The notes beneath the pieces are model-generated. The model did not search any database and was not told the origin of the DNA. It worked only from the letters and a program-made list of their open reading frames with translations. Positions 46,001-53,535 of a stretch of 64,000 nucleotides of DNA are shown here, piece by piece. Numbering within the stretch: the first letter of the stretch is position 1; each line of letters begins with the position of its first letter. The translations under genes were made by a program, and so were the position numbers. Origin of the DNA: Sphingomonas naphthae (GTDB lineage Bacteria > Pseudomonadota > Alphaproteobacteria > Sphingomonadales > Sphingomonadaceae); the NCBI RefSeq assembly GCF_028607085.1, contig NZ_CP117411.1:1860001-1924000 (forward strand), written 5' to 3'.

Positions 46001-46357
46001 GGCCCGACCGAGATGATGCAGTTGCAGCGGCGCATCCAGCGCTGCGGCCCGCAAGGCGAAGGGATCGAGAACCGCCAGCGCCTTGCGCTCGCCCTCGTCG
46101 GTGGGAAAGAGACCGTCCGCCGCCAGATGCTTCAGCAGCGCCGCCTGCCGCTGCTTGAACCGGTCCCGCCGCCGCCGCATCGCCCGCGCATCGCGCCGAT
46201 CGACCGCGAGCGACGCCCCGGATTTCGGATCGCGCCCGTCGCTGAAGATGCGCGATCCGGCGGCGAGAATCGACGCGGCCTTGCCAGTCTCATCCAGGCC
46301 AATGGCCGCCCACCCCAGCGAGTTCGCGCCCAGATCGGCGCCCAACCTCCAAGCCAT
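43055..46357 (-). CDS. cas9: RNA-guided endonuclease Cas9, type II-C
   Basis: 1100 residues, within the compact II-C range. RuvC-I with Asp8 in GADLGANSLGWAAIGL; arginine-rich bridge helix (52-72, AVDRRDARAMRRRRDRFKQR); helical recognition lobe; RuvC-II Glu in IAIELARELK (about 525); HNH domain with CVYSGEQI, DVDHILPFGATLDDS (about 600-615) and NKIVCVTRANRFKGKRSPYE; RuvC-III with LDHRHHAIDAAVVAIVD (about 755); the rest is wedge and PAM-interacting domain. All catalytic residues are present. ATG at 46357 follows GGGGGA. It cuts DNA matching crRNA spacers. Confidence 0.98.
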   Translation of the reverse strand: MAWRLGADLGANSLGWAAIGLDETGKAASILAAGSRIFSDGRDPKSGASLAVDRRDARAMRRRRDRFKQRQAALLKHLAADGLFPTDEGERKALAVLDPFALRAAALDAPLQLHHLGRAFFHLNQRRGFKSNRKTDRAADDEAGKIAIGVDRLWGRMEEVGARTFGEFLHLRRASAPNANEIPSVRTRLRPESGEGAKGDGYDFYPGRALLEAEFEAIWNVQAPHHPDVLTPDVFKRLFEIVFHQRPLRAPKIGKCTLISTDERIAKAHPLFQKRRLLEELNALMIVRPGEKAERLTPEDRDTLFLKLKDKGKVSFESLRKTLKLDPDARFNKESENRTDLKGDEVAALFGAKTRFGNRWVHLSWEEQWEVIHKLDELESDAEVEAFRGWLESRYDLTPAQAKAVSATHPPQGYGRFGLTATLRLIDALRDDTIDGRVIVYSEAVQRAGFAHHSDMRTGEVFDELPYYGVALERHIMPGTGEPGDPEEMRIGRLTNPTVHIGLNQLRRVVNRLIRAYGPPAEIAIELARELKLTDDEKKKRNRENNDNRLAAEKRSEKLTAIGLQDSGGNRAILKLWEELNPGNVLDRRCVYSGEQISIEMLFSGAVDVDHILPFGATLDDSNANKIVCVTRANRFKGKRSPYEAWGQSNEWEAIAARAAQLPRNKRWRFEPDAMERFSSEEGFLARHLVDTQYLSRLAREYLAALYPDKGEGTGKVWVSPGRLTEMVRRKLGLNDLLPDHNFGGGADQPKNRLDHRHHAIDAAVVAIVDRSMLNAIARASGQEGAEGRERIIIPAPWDGFRDDLRTAVNAITVSHRADHGTASKAALPKGKDATAGRLHNDTAYGFTGETDAKGNSIVVRRKSFGALKPADIPAIRDADLRTALHRHIEDCGGNFDRAIKSFPQIMPQYARIRRVRVTEPLTVIPIRDREGRAYKGYKGDSNYRYDVWEMPDGKWITRWRDREGQERSGVVSMFDAHQSIEPPRPHPAAKKVLSLHQNDLLAIERDGEERRFVRVVKFGQNGQVTLAEPQQSGDLKRRDAAPIDEDPFKYFAPTCGGLKKVKARKVRIDELGRVLDPGFPPRKVVRPTRPRPSAAEAAE

Positions 46358-46414
46358 TCATTCCCCCGAACGTGCCCCACGCCAATCGACCCGATCCGGC
46401 CGGACCGGAGCAAG

Positions 46415-46420
46415 ATCATA
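46415..46420 (-). promoter_or_regulatory. Possible -10 of the cas9-cas1-cas2 operon
   Basis: TATGAT on the minus strand (46420-46415) lies 58 nt before the cas9 ATG and would place the start point near 46408. No good -35 is seen 16-18 bp upstream, so this is a weak call. Confidence 0.3.
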
Positions 46421-46497
46421 TTGGTCCATTTCCGATGGATCCTCGATAAATCTGTAGCCGCCCCGCGAACCCGACGATTCCCGCCAGATTTTCACGC

Positions 46498-46525
46498 TTG
46501 ACCCGCATCGGCCGATTGCTAATCT
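46498..46525 (+). promoter_or_regulatory. tracrRNA promoter
   Basis: TTGACC (46498-46503), 16-bp spacer, extended -10 TGCTAATCT with the hexamer TAATCT at 46520-46525. Predicted start near 46532, at the beginning of the anti-repeat. The CRISPR repeat has TAGACC and TATTCT with the same 16-bp spacing. Confidence 0.75.
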
Positions 46526-46531
46526 GGCCAC

Positions 46532-46609
46532 TCAGAGATCGTGGTCTGGCGGCTAACAAGCAGCTAGTCTGCACCAGATAAGGGCAGCGCTACGGCGCTG
46601 CCTTTTTTT
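46532..46609 (+). ncRNA. tracrRNA of the type II-C system
   Basis: About 78 nt, transcribed away from cas9. The anti-repeat at 46531-46557 pairs with the first 26 nt of the repeat with one mismatch, one bulge and two or three G-U pairs. Then a nexus hairpin GCAG-CTAGT-CTGC (46560-46572) and a terminal hairpin with a T tract. It guides RNase III processing and loads crRNA on Cas9. The 5' end is predicted from the promoter only. Confidence 0.93.
46583..46609 (+). terminator. Terminator of tracrRNA
   Basis: GGCAGCGC (46583-46590), TACG loop, GCGCTGCC (46595-46602) and seven T (46603-46609). The hairpin is also the last structural element of the tracrRNA. Confidence 0.95.
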
Positions 46610-46783
46610 GTTTCCGGGCACCACCCCCAAAAAAATCGCTGTCCTACAGCCCCCCTGATCTGCTTGTCTGGCAGGGATGTCGATCGTTCGCACCCTGTCT
46701 GTCGCCATTGCCGCCCGATCGATCGGAGGACCTTTTCGTAGCCACCCTAGACCCTATGAACTTCCGGCACGGGTGATGCGGGA

Positions 46784-48040
46784 ATGATGGCGCGCTGGTT
46801 CGCCATTCCGCTGTGGCGGCGCGTCGTCGGCGGCCTTCTGGTCGGGCTGGCGATCGGCCTGTTGGCCCCCGCCGCAGCGCCCTGGATCGCGCCCGTCGGC
46901 GACATTTTCGTGCGGTTGATCCGCATGCTGGTGGCGCCGATCGTGCTCGTCACGATCGCGGCCGGCATCACCGCTTTGGGGGACGTGCGGCGGCTGGGGT
47001 CGATCGGCGGCAAGGCGGTGCTGATGTTCGCGGCGACCACCGCGATCGCCGTCGCCGTCGGCATGGCCGTTGCGCTGATCGTCCAGCCGGGCCTGGGCGC
47101 GGGGCTCGGCGGGGCGGTGCCGAAGCCGCTGGGCGTGCCCAGGACCGTCACCGAACAGCTCGTCGGCATCGTGCCCGCCAACATCTTCGAGGCACTGGCC
47201 GATGGCGACATGCTGGCGCTGATCTTCACCGCGATCCTGATCGGCATCGGCACGATGCTGGCCGGCGAGGCCGGCAAGCCACTGGCGGGGCTGCTGCAAT
47301 CCGCCTCGGCCGTACTGCTGCGGATCGTGGCGCTGGTGATGGAGGTGACGCCCTTCGGCGTGCTGGCGCTGATCGCCAATGCGGTGGCGATCAGCGGGAC
47401 GGGCGTGTTCGTCCATGTCGGCTGGCTGGCCCTGTGCGTGCTGATCGGATCGGCGGTGCAGGCGTTGATCGTCCACAGCCTGATCGTGAAGCTGCTCGCG
47501 CGGATGCCGGTGCGGCGTTTCTATCGCGGCATCGTCGATGCGCTGGCGATCGCTTTCTCCACCGCCTCCAGTTCGGCCACGCTGCCAGTGGCGATGCGCG
47601 TGGCGGAGGAGAATCTGGGCCTGCCCAAGCCCGTCGCCTCTACCGTGCTGCCGCTGGGCGCCAGCATCGGCAAGGACGGGACGGCGATGTATGTCGGCCT
47701 GCTCAGCCTGTTCTCGCTCCAGGCGCTGGGCGTCGCGACCGGACCGGGGGTGTTGGTGACGGTTTTCCTGACCGGCGCGCTCGCCGCCTTCGGGACGGCG
47801 CCGATGCCGTCCGCCTCGCTGTTCATGCTCGCCGCCGTGCTGGCGGCGATCGGTGTCGGCGCGGAGCAGACCGCGCTGATCGTCGGCTTCGTGCTGCCCT
47901 TCGATCGCCTGCTCGACATGACGCGCACCGTGCCGAGCGCCAGCGCCAACCTGGCGGTGACGGCGACGGTGGCGCGGTGGGCTACTCCGCCGCCAGCAGC
48001 CGCTCCGCAGCCCCCAGATCGACCGACACCAGCCGGCTGA
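46784..48040 (+). CDS. Dicarboxylate/amino acid:cation symporter (DAACS family)
   Basis: 418 residues with about eight membrane helices and two re-entrant loops. The serine-rich motif AFSTASSSATLPVAM and the PLGASIGKDGTAMYVGL helix place it with DctA/GltP/sodium:dicarboxylate symporters. ATG 46784 (ATG ATG) follows GCGGGA. It runs 59 nt into the 3' end of smc on the other strand, so its Pro-rich tail (PPPAAAPQPPDRPTPAG) is read antisense to smc. Substrate may be C4-dicarboxylate, glutamate or serine/threonine. Confidence 0.9.
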   Translation: MMARWFAIPLWRRVVGGLLVGLAIGLLAPAAAPWIAPVGDIFVRLIRMLVAPIVLVTIAAGITALGDVRRLGSIGGKAVLMFAATTAIAVAVGMAVALIVQPGLGAGLGGAVPKPLGVPRTVTEQLVGIVPANIFEALADGDMLALIFTAILIGIGTMLAGEAGKPLAGLLQSASAVLLRIVALVMEVTPFGVLALIANAVAISGTGVFVHVGWLALCVLIGSAVQALIVHSLIVKLLARMPVRRFYRGIVDALAIAFSTASSSATLPVAMRVAEENLGLPKPVASTVLPLGASIGKDGTAMYVGLLSLFSLQALGVATGPGVLVTVFLTGALAAFGTAPMPSASLFMLAAVLAAIGVGAEQTALIVGFVLPFDRLLDMTRTVPSASANLAVTATVARWATPPPAAAPQPPDRPTPAG

Positions 48041-51000
48041 TCCCGCGCTCCACCATTGTCACGCCGAACAGGCGGTGCATCCGGCTCATCGTCACGGCAT
48101 TGTGGGTGACGATCAGGTAGCGGGTGTCGGTTTCCTTGGTCATGGCCACCAGCAGGTCGCAGAAGCGATCGATGTTGGCGTCGTCGAGCGGGGCGTCCAC
48201 CTCGTCCAGCACGCAGATCGGCGCGGGGTTGGTGAGGAAGAGGGCGAAGATCAGGGCCACCGCCGTCAGCGCCTGTTCGCCGCCCGACAGCAGGGTGAGC
48301 GCCGAGAGTTTCTTGCCGGGCGGCTGGGCCATGATCTCGAGGCCGGCCTCCAGCGGATCGTCGGCATCGATCAGCGCCAGATGCGCCTCGCCGCCCGCAA
48401 AAAGGGTGGAGAAGAGCCGGCGAAAATGGCCGTCGACCGCCTCGAACGCCGCGAGCAGCCGCTGCCGCCCCTCGCGGTTGAGGCTGCCGATCGAGCCGCG
48501 CAGGCGGTTGATCGCCTGCCCCAATTCCTCGCGCTCGGCGGCGCTCTTGTCTCGATCGCCCTCCAACTCGGCGAGTTCGGTTTCGGCGACGAGGTTGACG
48601 GGGCCGAGTCGATCGCGATCGGCGGTGAGGCGTTCGTGGCGCTGGCCCTCGTCCTGCGCGGCGGCGACCGCCGCGCCGTCGAAGCCGATCCGCTCGGGCA
48701 ACACCGCCGCCGGGCATTGGAAGCGCTCGCCCGATCGCGCCGAGAGTTCGGTGCGGTGGCGATCGGCGTGCTCCGCCCGCGCGACCGAACCGGCGCGCGC
48801 CTCGCGGACGACGGCCAATGCCTCGGTCGCGTCGGCCTGGGTGCGCTGGGCGGTGCGGAGCGCCTCCTCGGCGCTACGTTCGCCCTCGCGGGCGCTATTG
48901 GCGGCGGCGGTGGCGGCCTCCGCTCCGTTGCGGCGCTCGGCGATGGCGGCGGCGAGCGTGTCGGGCTTGCCGGCGAGCGCGGCGGCCTCGGTTTCGGCGG
49001 CGGCGATGCGCTGATCCATTTCGGCGATGCGGCGGGCGGCGTCGCCGGCGCGGGCCTTCCAACCGCGCGCGTCGGCGCGGGCCGTCTGGAGCCGGCGCTG
49101 CTCGGCCTCGATCGCGCGGGCGAGGCCATCGGCGCGAGCGCGGGCGGTGACGAGGGTGGCGCGCGCTTCCTCGGTGGCGCGGCGCACGCCTTCGGTGCGG
49201 GCGCGGGTGGCGGCGCCGTCGGGGAGCGCCGCCAGCGCGGTCGCGGCGGTCGTGGCCTGCGTGTCGGCCTCGGCGCGTTCGTCACCGGCACGCGCCAGCC
49301 GCTCGTCGAGCGCGCTGCGCTGGAGGGTGAGCCGCTCGATCGCGGCCTGCGCGGCATCCTCCTCGCGCTGGGCGGTGCGGGCGGCGGTCTCGGCCTCGGC
49401 ACGGGCCTTGCGCGCCGTCTCGATCGTGCCGCGCAATTCGGCGAGGCGGCCGGTGTGGACCGAGAGCGCCGCCTGTGCCGCCTCCGCCGCCGCGCGGGCG
49501 GGCGGGAGCTGTCCCTCGATCTCGGCCAGACGATTGGCGCGCAGCAGCCGCTCGGCCGCCGCCGCGCCCGCGCCTTCGGACACGAGCCCATCCCAGCGCC
49601 GCACCCGCCCGCCGAGGGTGACGAGCCGCTGCCCCACGGCGAGCGCCTGACCGCCATCGGCCTCGACCACCGCGATCTGCGCCATCCGCCGGGCCAGCGC
49701 GGCGGGCACGGTGACATGATCGGCGAGGCATGCCGTCCCCTCGGGCAAGGCGGGATCGCCGGGCTGGGCCACCGCCCCCGCCCAGCGCCGCGCGCCACTG
49801 TTGGCCACGGGCGCGTCGAGATCGCCATCCAGCACCGCCGCCAGCGCCCGTTCGTAACCGGGCGTGGCCCGCGCTTCGACGCCGCGCGTGGGAGCGGCCT
49901 GCGTCGCCTTGGTCAGCGCGCGCGCCTCCGCCTCGATTGCCGCCAGCGCGGCGCGGGCGGCGGCCATGTCCGCCTCCGCCGCATCGCGCCGGACCGAGAC
50001 GGCCTCGCGCTCCACCTCGGCCGCCGCCATCGCCTGCGCCGCCTCGTTGCCCTTCGTTTCGGCCTCCGCGCGCCGGCTGGCGGCGGTGACGCGGCGGGCT
50101 TCGATCTCGTCCACCCCGCCCAGCGCCGCGCGCTCGCGCTCGATGCGCGCCACCTCGGCCCGCGCCCGATCCAACCGCTGCTGCGCGGCCGCCACCGCCG
50201 CCTGCGCAACCCGCGCGTCGGCCTGCTCGGCGGCCTGGGTGGCCAGCGCCTGCGCGAGCGTCACCTCGCCATCGCGCGCCGCCTGCTCCGCCGACGCGAC
50301 CGCCGCATCGGTCGCGGGGCGCTGCGCCTCCACCTCGGCCAGCGCCGCCGATGCGGTCTTCTCCTCCTCCGCCAGCCGCGCGAGCGCCGCCGCCGCGTCG
50401 ATCGCCAGCCGGTCCTCGCCCGCCCGGTCGCGCGACAGCGTCTCGCGGCGGCGATCGAGATCGGCGATGTGGCGGAGCAATTGCTCGCGCTCGGCGGTGG
50501 CGGCGGTCAGCGCCTGCACCGCCGCCTGCGCCGCGTCCCGCGCACGCTCGGCCTCGGCCCGCGCGGCGGCCAGCGCCACCGCCGCCGTCTCTGCCGCCGC
50601 CGCCGCGCCGCGCTGCGCCTCGCTGGCGGCTACGACCTGCGCCTCGGCCAGCCGCGCCTCCTTCACCGCGCGCTCGGCCTCGCCCGCCGCCTCGCGCCAG
50701 CGCGCGTAGAGCGCCCGCGCCTCGGCCAGCCGGATCTCCGCCGAAAGCGTGCGATAGCGTTCCGCTGCGCGCGCCTGCCGCCGCAGCGAGGCGGTGCGCG
50801 TCTCCATGTCGGACAGCAATTCGTCCAGCCGGGTGAGGTTGGCCTCGGCGCCGCGCAGCCGCTGCTCGGCCTCGCGCCGCCGCACATGCAACCCCGCGAT
50901 CCCGGCGGCCTCCTCCAGCATCTGCCGCCGCTCGACCGGCTTGGCGGCGATCACCGCCGCGATCCGCCCCTGGCTGACGAGCGCGGGCGAGTGGGCGCCG

Positions 51001-51383
51001 GTCGCGGCATCGGCGAACAGCAAGGCCACGTCGCGCTGGCGCACGTCGCGCCCGTTGAGGCGGTAGGCGGAGCCCGCGCCGCGCTCGATCCGGCGGACCA
51101 CCTCGGTCTCGGCACCGCCCGCGCCGTCATCGACCAGCAGCGAGACTTCGGCGAAACTGCGCGAGGCGCGGGTGGCGGTGCCCGCGAAGATCACATCCTC
51201 CATGCCGCCGCCGCGCAACGACTTGGGGCTGCCCTCGCCCATCACCCAGCGGATGGCCTCCAGCAGGTTGGATTTGCCGCAGCCGTTGGGGCCGACCACG
51301 CCGGTCAGCCCCGGCTCGATCAGCAGTTCGGCGGGCTCGACGAAGCTCTTGAACCCCGACAGGCGGAGCTTGCGGAAGCGCAT
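47982..51383 (-). CDS. smc: Chromosome segregation ATPase SMC
   Basis: 1133 residues. N-terminal head with MRFRKLRLSGFKSFVEP and Walker A GPNGCGKSN (31-39), Q-loop, a long first coiled coil very rich in Ala/Glu/Arg, hinge (about 520-660, with VLDGDLDAPVANSGARRW), second coiled coil, and C-terminal head with signature TLLSGGEQALTAVALIF, Walker B CVLDEVDAPLDDAN. It organises replicated chromosomes together with ScpAB. It is downstream of two dsbA-like genes; the same order mutY-DUF721-dsbA-smc is, to my knowledge, common in alphaproteobacteria. High GC coiled-coil coding creates long empty antisense frames here. Confidence 0.97.
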   Translation of the reverse strand: MRFRKLRLSGFKSFVEPAELLIEPGLTGVVGPNGCGKSNLLEAIRWVMGEGSPKSLRGGGMEDVIFAGTATRASRSFAEVSLLVDDGAGGAETEVVRRIERGAGSAYRLNGRDVRQRDVALLFADAATGAHSPALVSQGRIAAVIAAKPVERRQMLEEAAGIAGLHVRRREAEQRLRGAEANLTRLDELLSDMETRTASLRRQARAAERYRTLSAEIRLAEARALYARWREAAGEAERAVKEARLAEAQVVAASEAQRGAAAAAETAAVALAAARAEAERARDAAQAAVQALTAATAEREQLLRHIADLDRRRETLSRDRAGEDRLAIDAAAALARLAEEEKTASAALAEVEAQRPATDAAVASAEQAARDGEVTLAQALATQAAEQADARVAQAAVAAAQQRLDRARAEVARIERERAALGGVDEIEARRVTAASRRAEAETKGNEAAQAMAAAEVEREAVSVRRDAAEADMAAARAALAAIEAEARALTKATQAAPTRGVEARATPGYERALAAVLDGDLDAPVANSGARRWAGAVAQPGDPALPEGTACLADHVTVPAALARRMAQIAVVEADGGQALAVGQRLVTLGGRVRRWDGLVSEGAGAAAAERLLRANRLAEIEGQLPPARAAAEAAQAALSVHTGRLAELRGTIETARKARAEAETAARTAQREEDAAQAAIERLTLQRSALDERLARAGDERAEADTQATTAATALAALPDGAATRARTEGVRRATEEARATLVTARARADGLARAIEAEQRRLQTARADARGWKARAGDAARRIAEMDQRIAAAETEAAALAGKPDTLAAAIAERRNGAEAATAAANSAREGERSAEEALRTAQRTQADATEALAVVREARAGSVARAEHADRHRTELSARSGERFQCPAAVLPERIGFDGAAVAAAQDEGQRHERLTADRDRLGPVNLVAETELAELEGDRDKSAAEREELGQAINRLRGSIGSLNREGRQRLLAAFEAVDGHFRRLFSTLFAGGEAHLALIDADDPLEAGLEIMAQPPGKKLSALTLLSGGEQALTAVALIFALFLTNPAPICVLDEVDAPLDDANIDRFCDLLVAMTKETDTRYLIVTHNAVTMSRMHRLFGVTMVERGISRLVSVDLGAAERLLAAE

Positions 51384-51408
51384 AGCCGTCGAGCCCCCGC
51401 CGGCCGGA

Positions 51409-52155
51409 TCAGCCGCCGGTGGCGGTGCGCAGCTTGGCTGCGAGTTCGGGCCACGTCACGCCGCTCACGAAGGCGCCGTTGATGAAGAAGCTGGGCGTGC
51501 CGGTCACCTTGTCCTGCTCGGTCGCGCGGGTCTGGAGCGCGGTGAGGTCGGCCAGCGCGGTCTTGTCCGCCAGGCAGGCGTCGATCTTGGCTTGCGGCAG
51601 ACCGCGCTGGCGGAAGAAGCCATCCAGATCCATCGCCTTGCTGAACGCCGCCGGCTGCGCCGCCATCGGCAGCGCCTGGATCTTCGCCTGCTCCTCGCGG
51701 CTGAGCGCCACCACCTTGCCGACCCATTCCTCCTGCGCGGCGAACAGCTGCTCGGCCATCTTGAAGTAGGGCGCCGGCCCCTGGCACTGGGTCAGCAGCG
51801 AGGCGGGCACATCGAGCGGGCCGAGGAAGAAGGGGCGGAATTCGTAGCTCACCTTGCCGCTCTTGATGAAGTCGGCGCGCAGCGGTTCGGCCGCCTCGGC
51901 GGTGAAGTCGCGGCAGTGCGGGCAGCTGAAGGCGCCATATTCGACCAGCTTCACGGGCGCATTGGGGTTGCCCAGGCGGAAACCGCCCTCGGGCGTCTTG
52001 GCGACCGTCTCGGTCCAGTCGCTGCCGGCGGGCGGCGGCACGGCGGCGACGGGCTGCGTGGGGGCGACCACGCCGCCCTCCTCCGCCTTCTTGCCGCAAG
52101 CGGCGAGCGCCAGGAACGCGAGGAACAGGGGGGCGACGATACGGCTACGGGTCAT
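51409..52155 (-). CDS. DsbA-like thiol:disulfide lipoprotein
   Basis: 248 residues. Lipoprotein signal MTRSRIVAPLFLAFLALAAC (lipobox LAAC), a Pro-rich linker, then a thioredoxin-fold DsbA domain with active site CPHC in VEYGAFSCPHCRDF, helical insertion, and the cis-Pro loop in VTGTPSFFINGAFV. It would oxidise or isomerise disulfides in the periplasm. It follows a second, related gene 56 nt away on the same strand. Confidence 0.92.
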   Translation of the reverse strand: MTRSRIVAPLFLAFLALAACGKKAEEGGVVAPTQPVAAVPPPAGSDWTETVAKTPEGGFRLGNPNAPVKLVEYGAFSCPHCRDFTAEAAEPLRADFIKSGKVSYEFRPFFLGPLDVPASLLTQCQGPAPYFKMAEQLFAAQEEWVGKVVALSREEQAKIQALPMAAQPAAFSKAMDLDGFFRQRGLPQAKIDACLADKTALADLTALQTRATEQDKVTGTPSFFINGAFVSGVTWPELAAKLRTATGG

Positions 52156-52211
52156 GACGGTCCTCTGACAGGGAAGCTAGCCTCTGGCGGGTAAGCGGGG
52201 GATGAGCGCGA

Positions 52212-52922
52212 TCAGCGCAGCGCGGCCTTCAGCGCCGGCTCCAGCACCGCCCATTCGGGCGATCCGGCGACGTGGGTGCCGTTGATGTAGAAAGCGGGCG
52301 TGCCGGGGATCTGGCGCTTCTGCCACGCCTCGTCGGCGCTGGCGGTAAGCGTCTTCACCTCGGCAACGCTGGTGAGGCACACCTTCTGCCGCGCCGGGGT
52401 CAGCCCGCGCGCGGCGAAGAGCTTGTCGAGGCCGACGCCGGCGGCGATCGCCGGAAACACCTCATTCTCGTTCATCTTCTCCAGCTTGTCCTGATTGGCC
52501 GCGGAGAAAGCCTGCGCCCGCCCGAGCCACTTGTCCTGCTTGGCGAAGGCGGTGCTGACGGCGCCCAGATAGGCCCCCGGCGCGCCGCAGCGCGCCAGGA
52601 TCGAGGCTGCCATGTCGAAACCGTCGCGCACGGCGTGACGCACCTCCAGGCTGACGAGGCCGGGGCGGATGTAGTTCGCCTCCAGCGCCGGATAGCCTTC
52701 GGCCGCGAAATGCGCGCAATGCGAGCAGGTGAGCGAGAGATATTCGACCAGCTTCACCTTCGCGGCGGGATTGCCGATCACGAACGCGCCGGCCGGCGTG
52801 CGGTTGATGACCTTGAGCCAATCGCGCGCGGGCACGGCGGCGGGCTTCTTGGCCGGCGCGGCGGGCAGGGTCGCGGGGGCGGCGGCGAACAACAGCGCGG
52901 CGATCAACGCAAACGACTTCAT
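52212..52922 (-). CDS. DsbA-like periplasmic thioredoxin-fold protein
   Basis: 236 residues. Sec signal peptide (MKSFALIAALLFAAAPATLP), KPAA linker, DsbA fold with CSHC in VEYLSLTCSHCAHF and the cis-Pro loop in IPGTPAFYINGTHV. Start ATG 52922 overlaps the DUF721 gene stop by one base (TGATG). It is related to the next gene downstream but ordinary exported rather than lipidated, so they look like a duplicated and diverged pair. Confidence 0.92.
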   Translation of the reverse strand: MKSFALIAALLFAAAPATLPAAPAKKPAAVPARDWLKVINRTPAGAFVIGNPAAKVKLVEYLSLTCSHCAHFAAEGYPALEANYIRPGLVSLEVRHAVRDGFDMAASILARCGAPGAYLGAVSTAFAKQDKWLGRAQAFSAANQDKLEKMNENEVFPAIAAGVGLDKLFAARGLTPARQKVCLTSVAEVKTLTASADEAWQKRQIPGTPAFYINGTHVAGSPEWAVLEPALKAALR

Positions 52923-53509
52923 CACTTCTCGTCCTCGAAACGGGCCTTGTCTTCGAAACTGGGCAGCCCCTTGCTGGCCGCCAGAGCACCGGCGAGCGCC
53001 GACAGGCAATCGCGCAATTCGGGATCGGCGACGGCGCGAAGGCTGTCGCCCAGCTCCACCGGCACCGGGCGCAGCGACGGCGGCGCGCGGCGCGGTTCGG
53101 CGGGCAGCGGCCGCGCCGCGCCCTGGCGGATCACCAGCCGGCCGACCGCCTCGTAACCGAAGAAGCGGTTGACCCGCTCGACGATGGCGGGTGCGACATG
53201 CTGCATCATCGGTGCGTGGGCGCCATCGACCGAGAGGGTCAGCGTGCCATCCTTGCGGCTGCCCTGCGGGAAGCGGATCGATTCCGGGCTGGAGACGTCG
53301 GCATAGCGCGGCCCGACGATCTCGCGCCAGCGGCTGACGACCGACGACTGGACGAAGCCGAAGCGGCGGAAGGCCGCCCCGCCCACCGCCGGCAGCATCT
53401 CCGCCACCGAGCGCGGGCCGTTGGCGCGCGGCGCCTCGGCGGCGGCGCGCTTCGCGGGCGCGCGCTTCTTCGGCGGCGCGGCGGTCTTGTCATCACCCGA
53501 TTTCATCAT
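52922..53509 (-). CDS. dciA: DUF721 protein, DciA-like helicase operator
   Basis: 195 residues from ATG 53509 (GGGAG site; ATG 53521 and 53506 are alternatives). A basic Lys/Ala N-terminus (PPKKRAPAKRAAAEAPR) precedes the DUF721 domain: RSVAEMLPAVGGAAFRRFGF, VVSRWREIVGPRYA, SPESIRFPQGSRKDGTLTL, and HVAPAIVERVNRFFGYEAVGRLVI. DUF721 proteins (DciA) help load or work with the DnaB helicase at replication start. It is divergent from mutY (27 nt between starts) and first in the dsbA-dsbA-smc direction. Confidence 0.8.
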   Translation of the reverse strand: MMKSGDDKTAAPPKKRAPAKRAAAEAPRANGPRSVAEMLPAVGGAAFRRFGFVQSSVVSRWREIVGPRYADVSSPESIRFPQGSRKDGTLTLSVDGAHAPMMQHVAPAIVERVNRFFGYEAVGRLVIRQGAARPLPAEPRRAPPSLRPVPVELGDSLRAVADPELRDCLSALAGALAASKGLPSFEDKARFEDEK

Positions 53510-53535
53510 CGCCGCTCCCATGCCATAGCCGCGCC

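Noticed and set aside
48075-51482. 1135-codon open frame antisense to smc
   Set aside because: High-GC coding of an Ala/Arg/Glu coiled coil leaves the opposite strand free of stops; the peptide has no domain and smc is certain.
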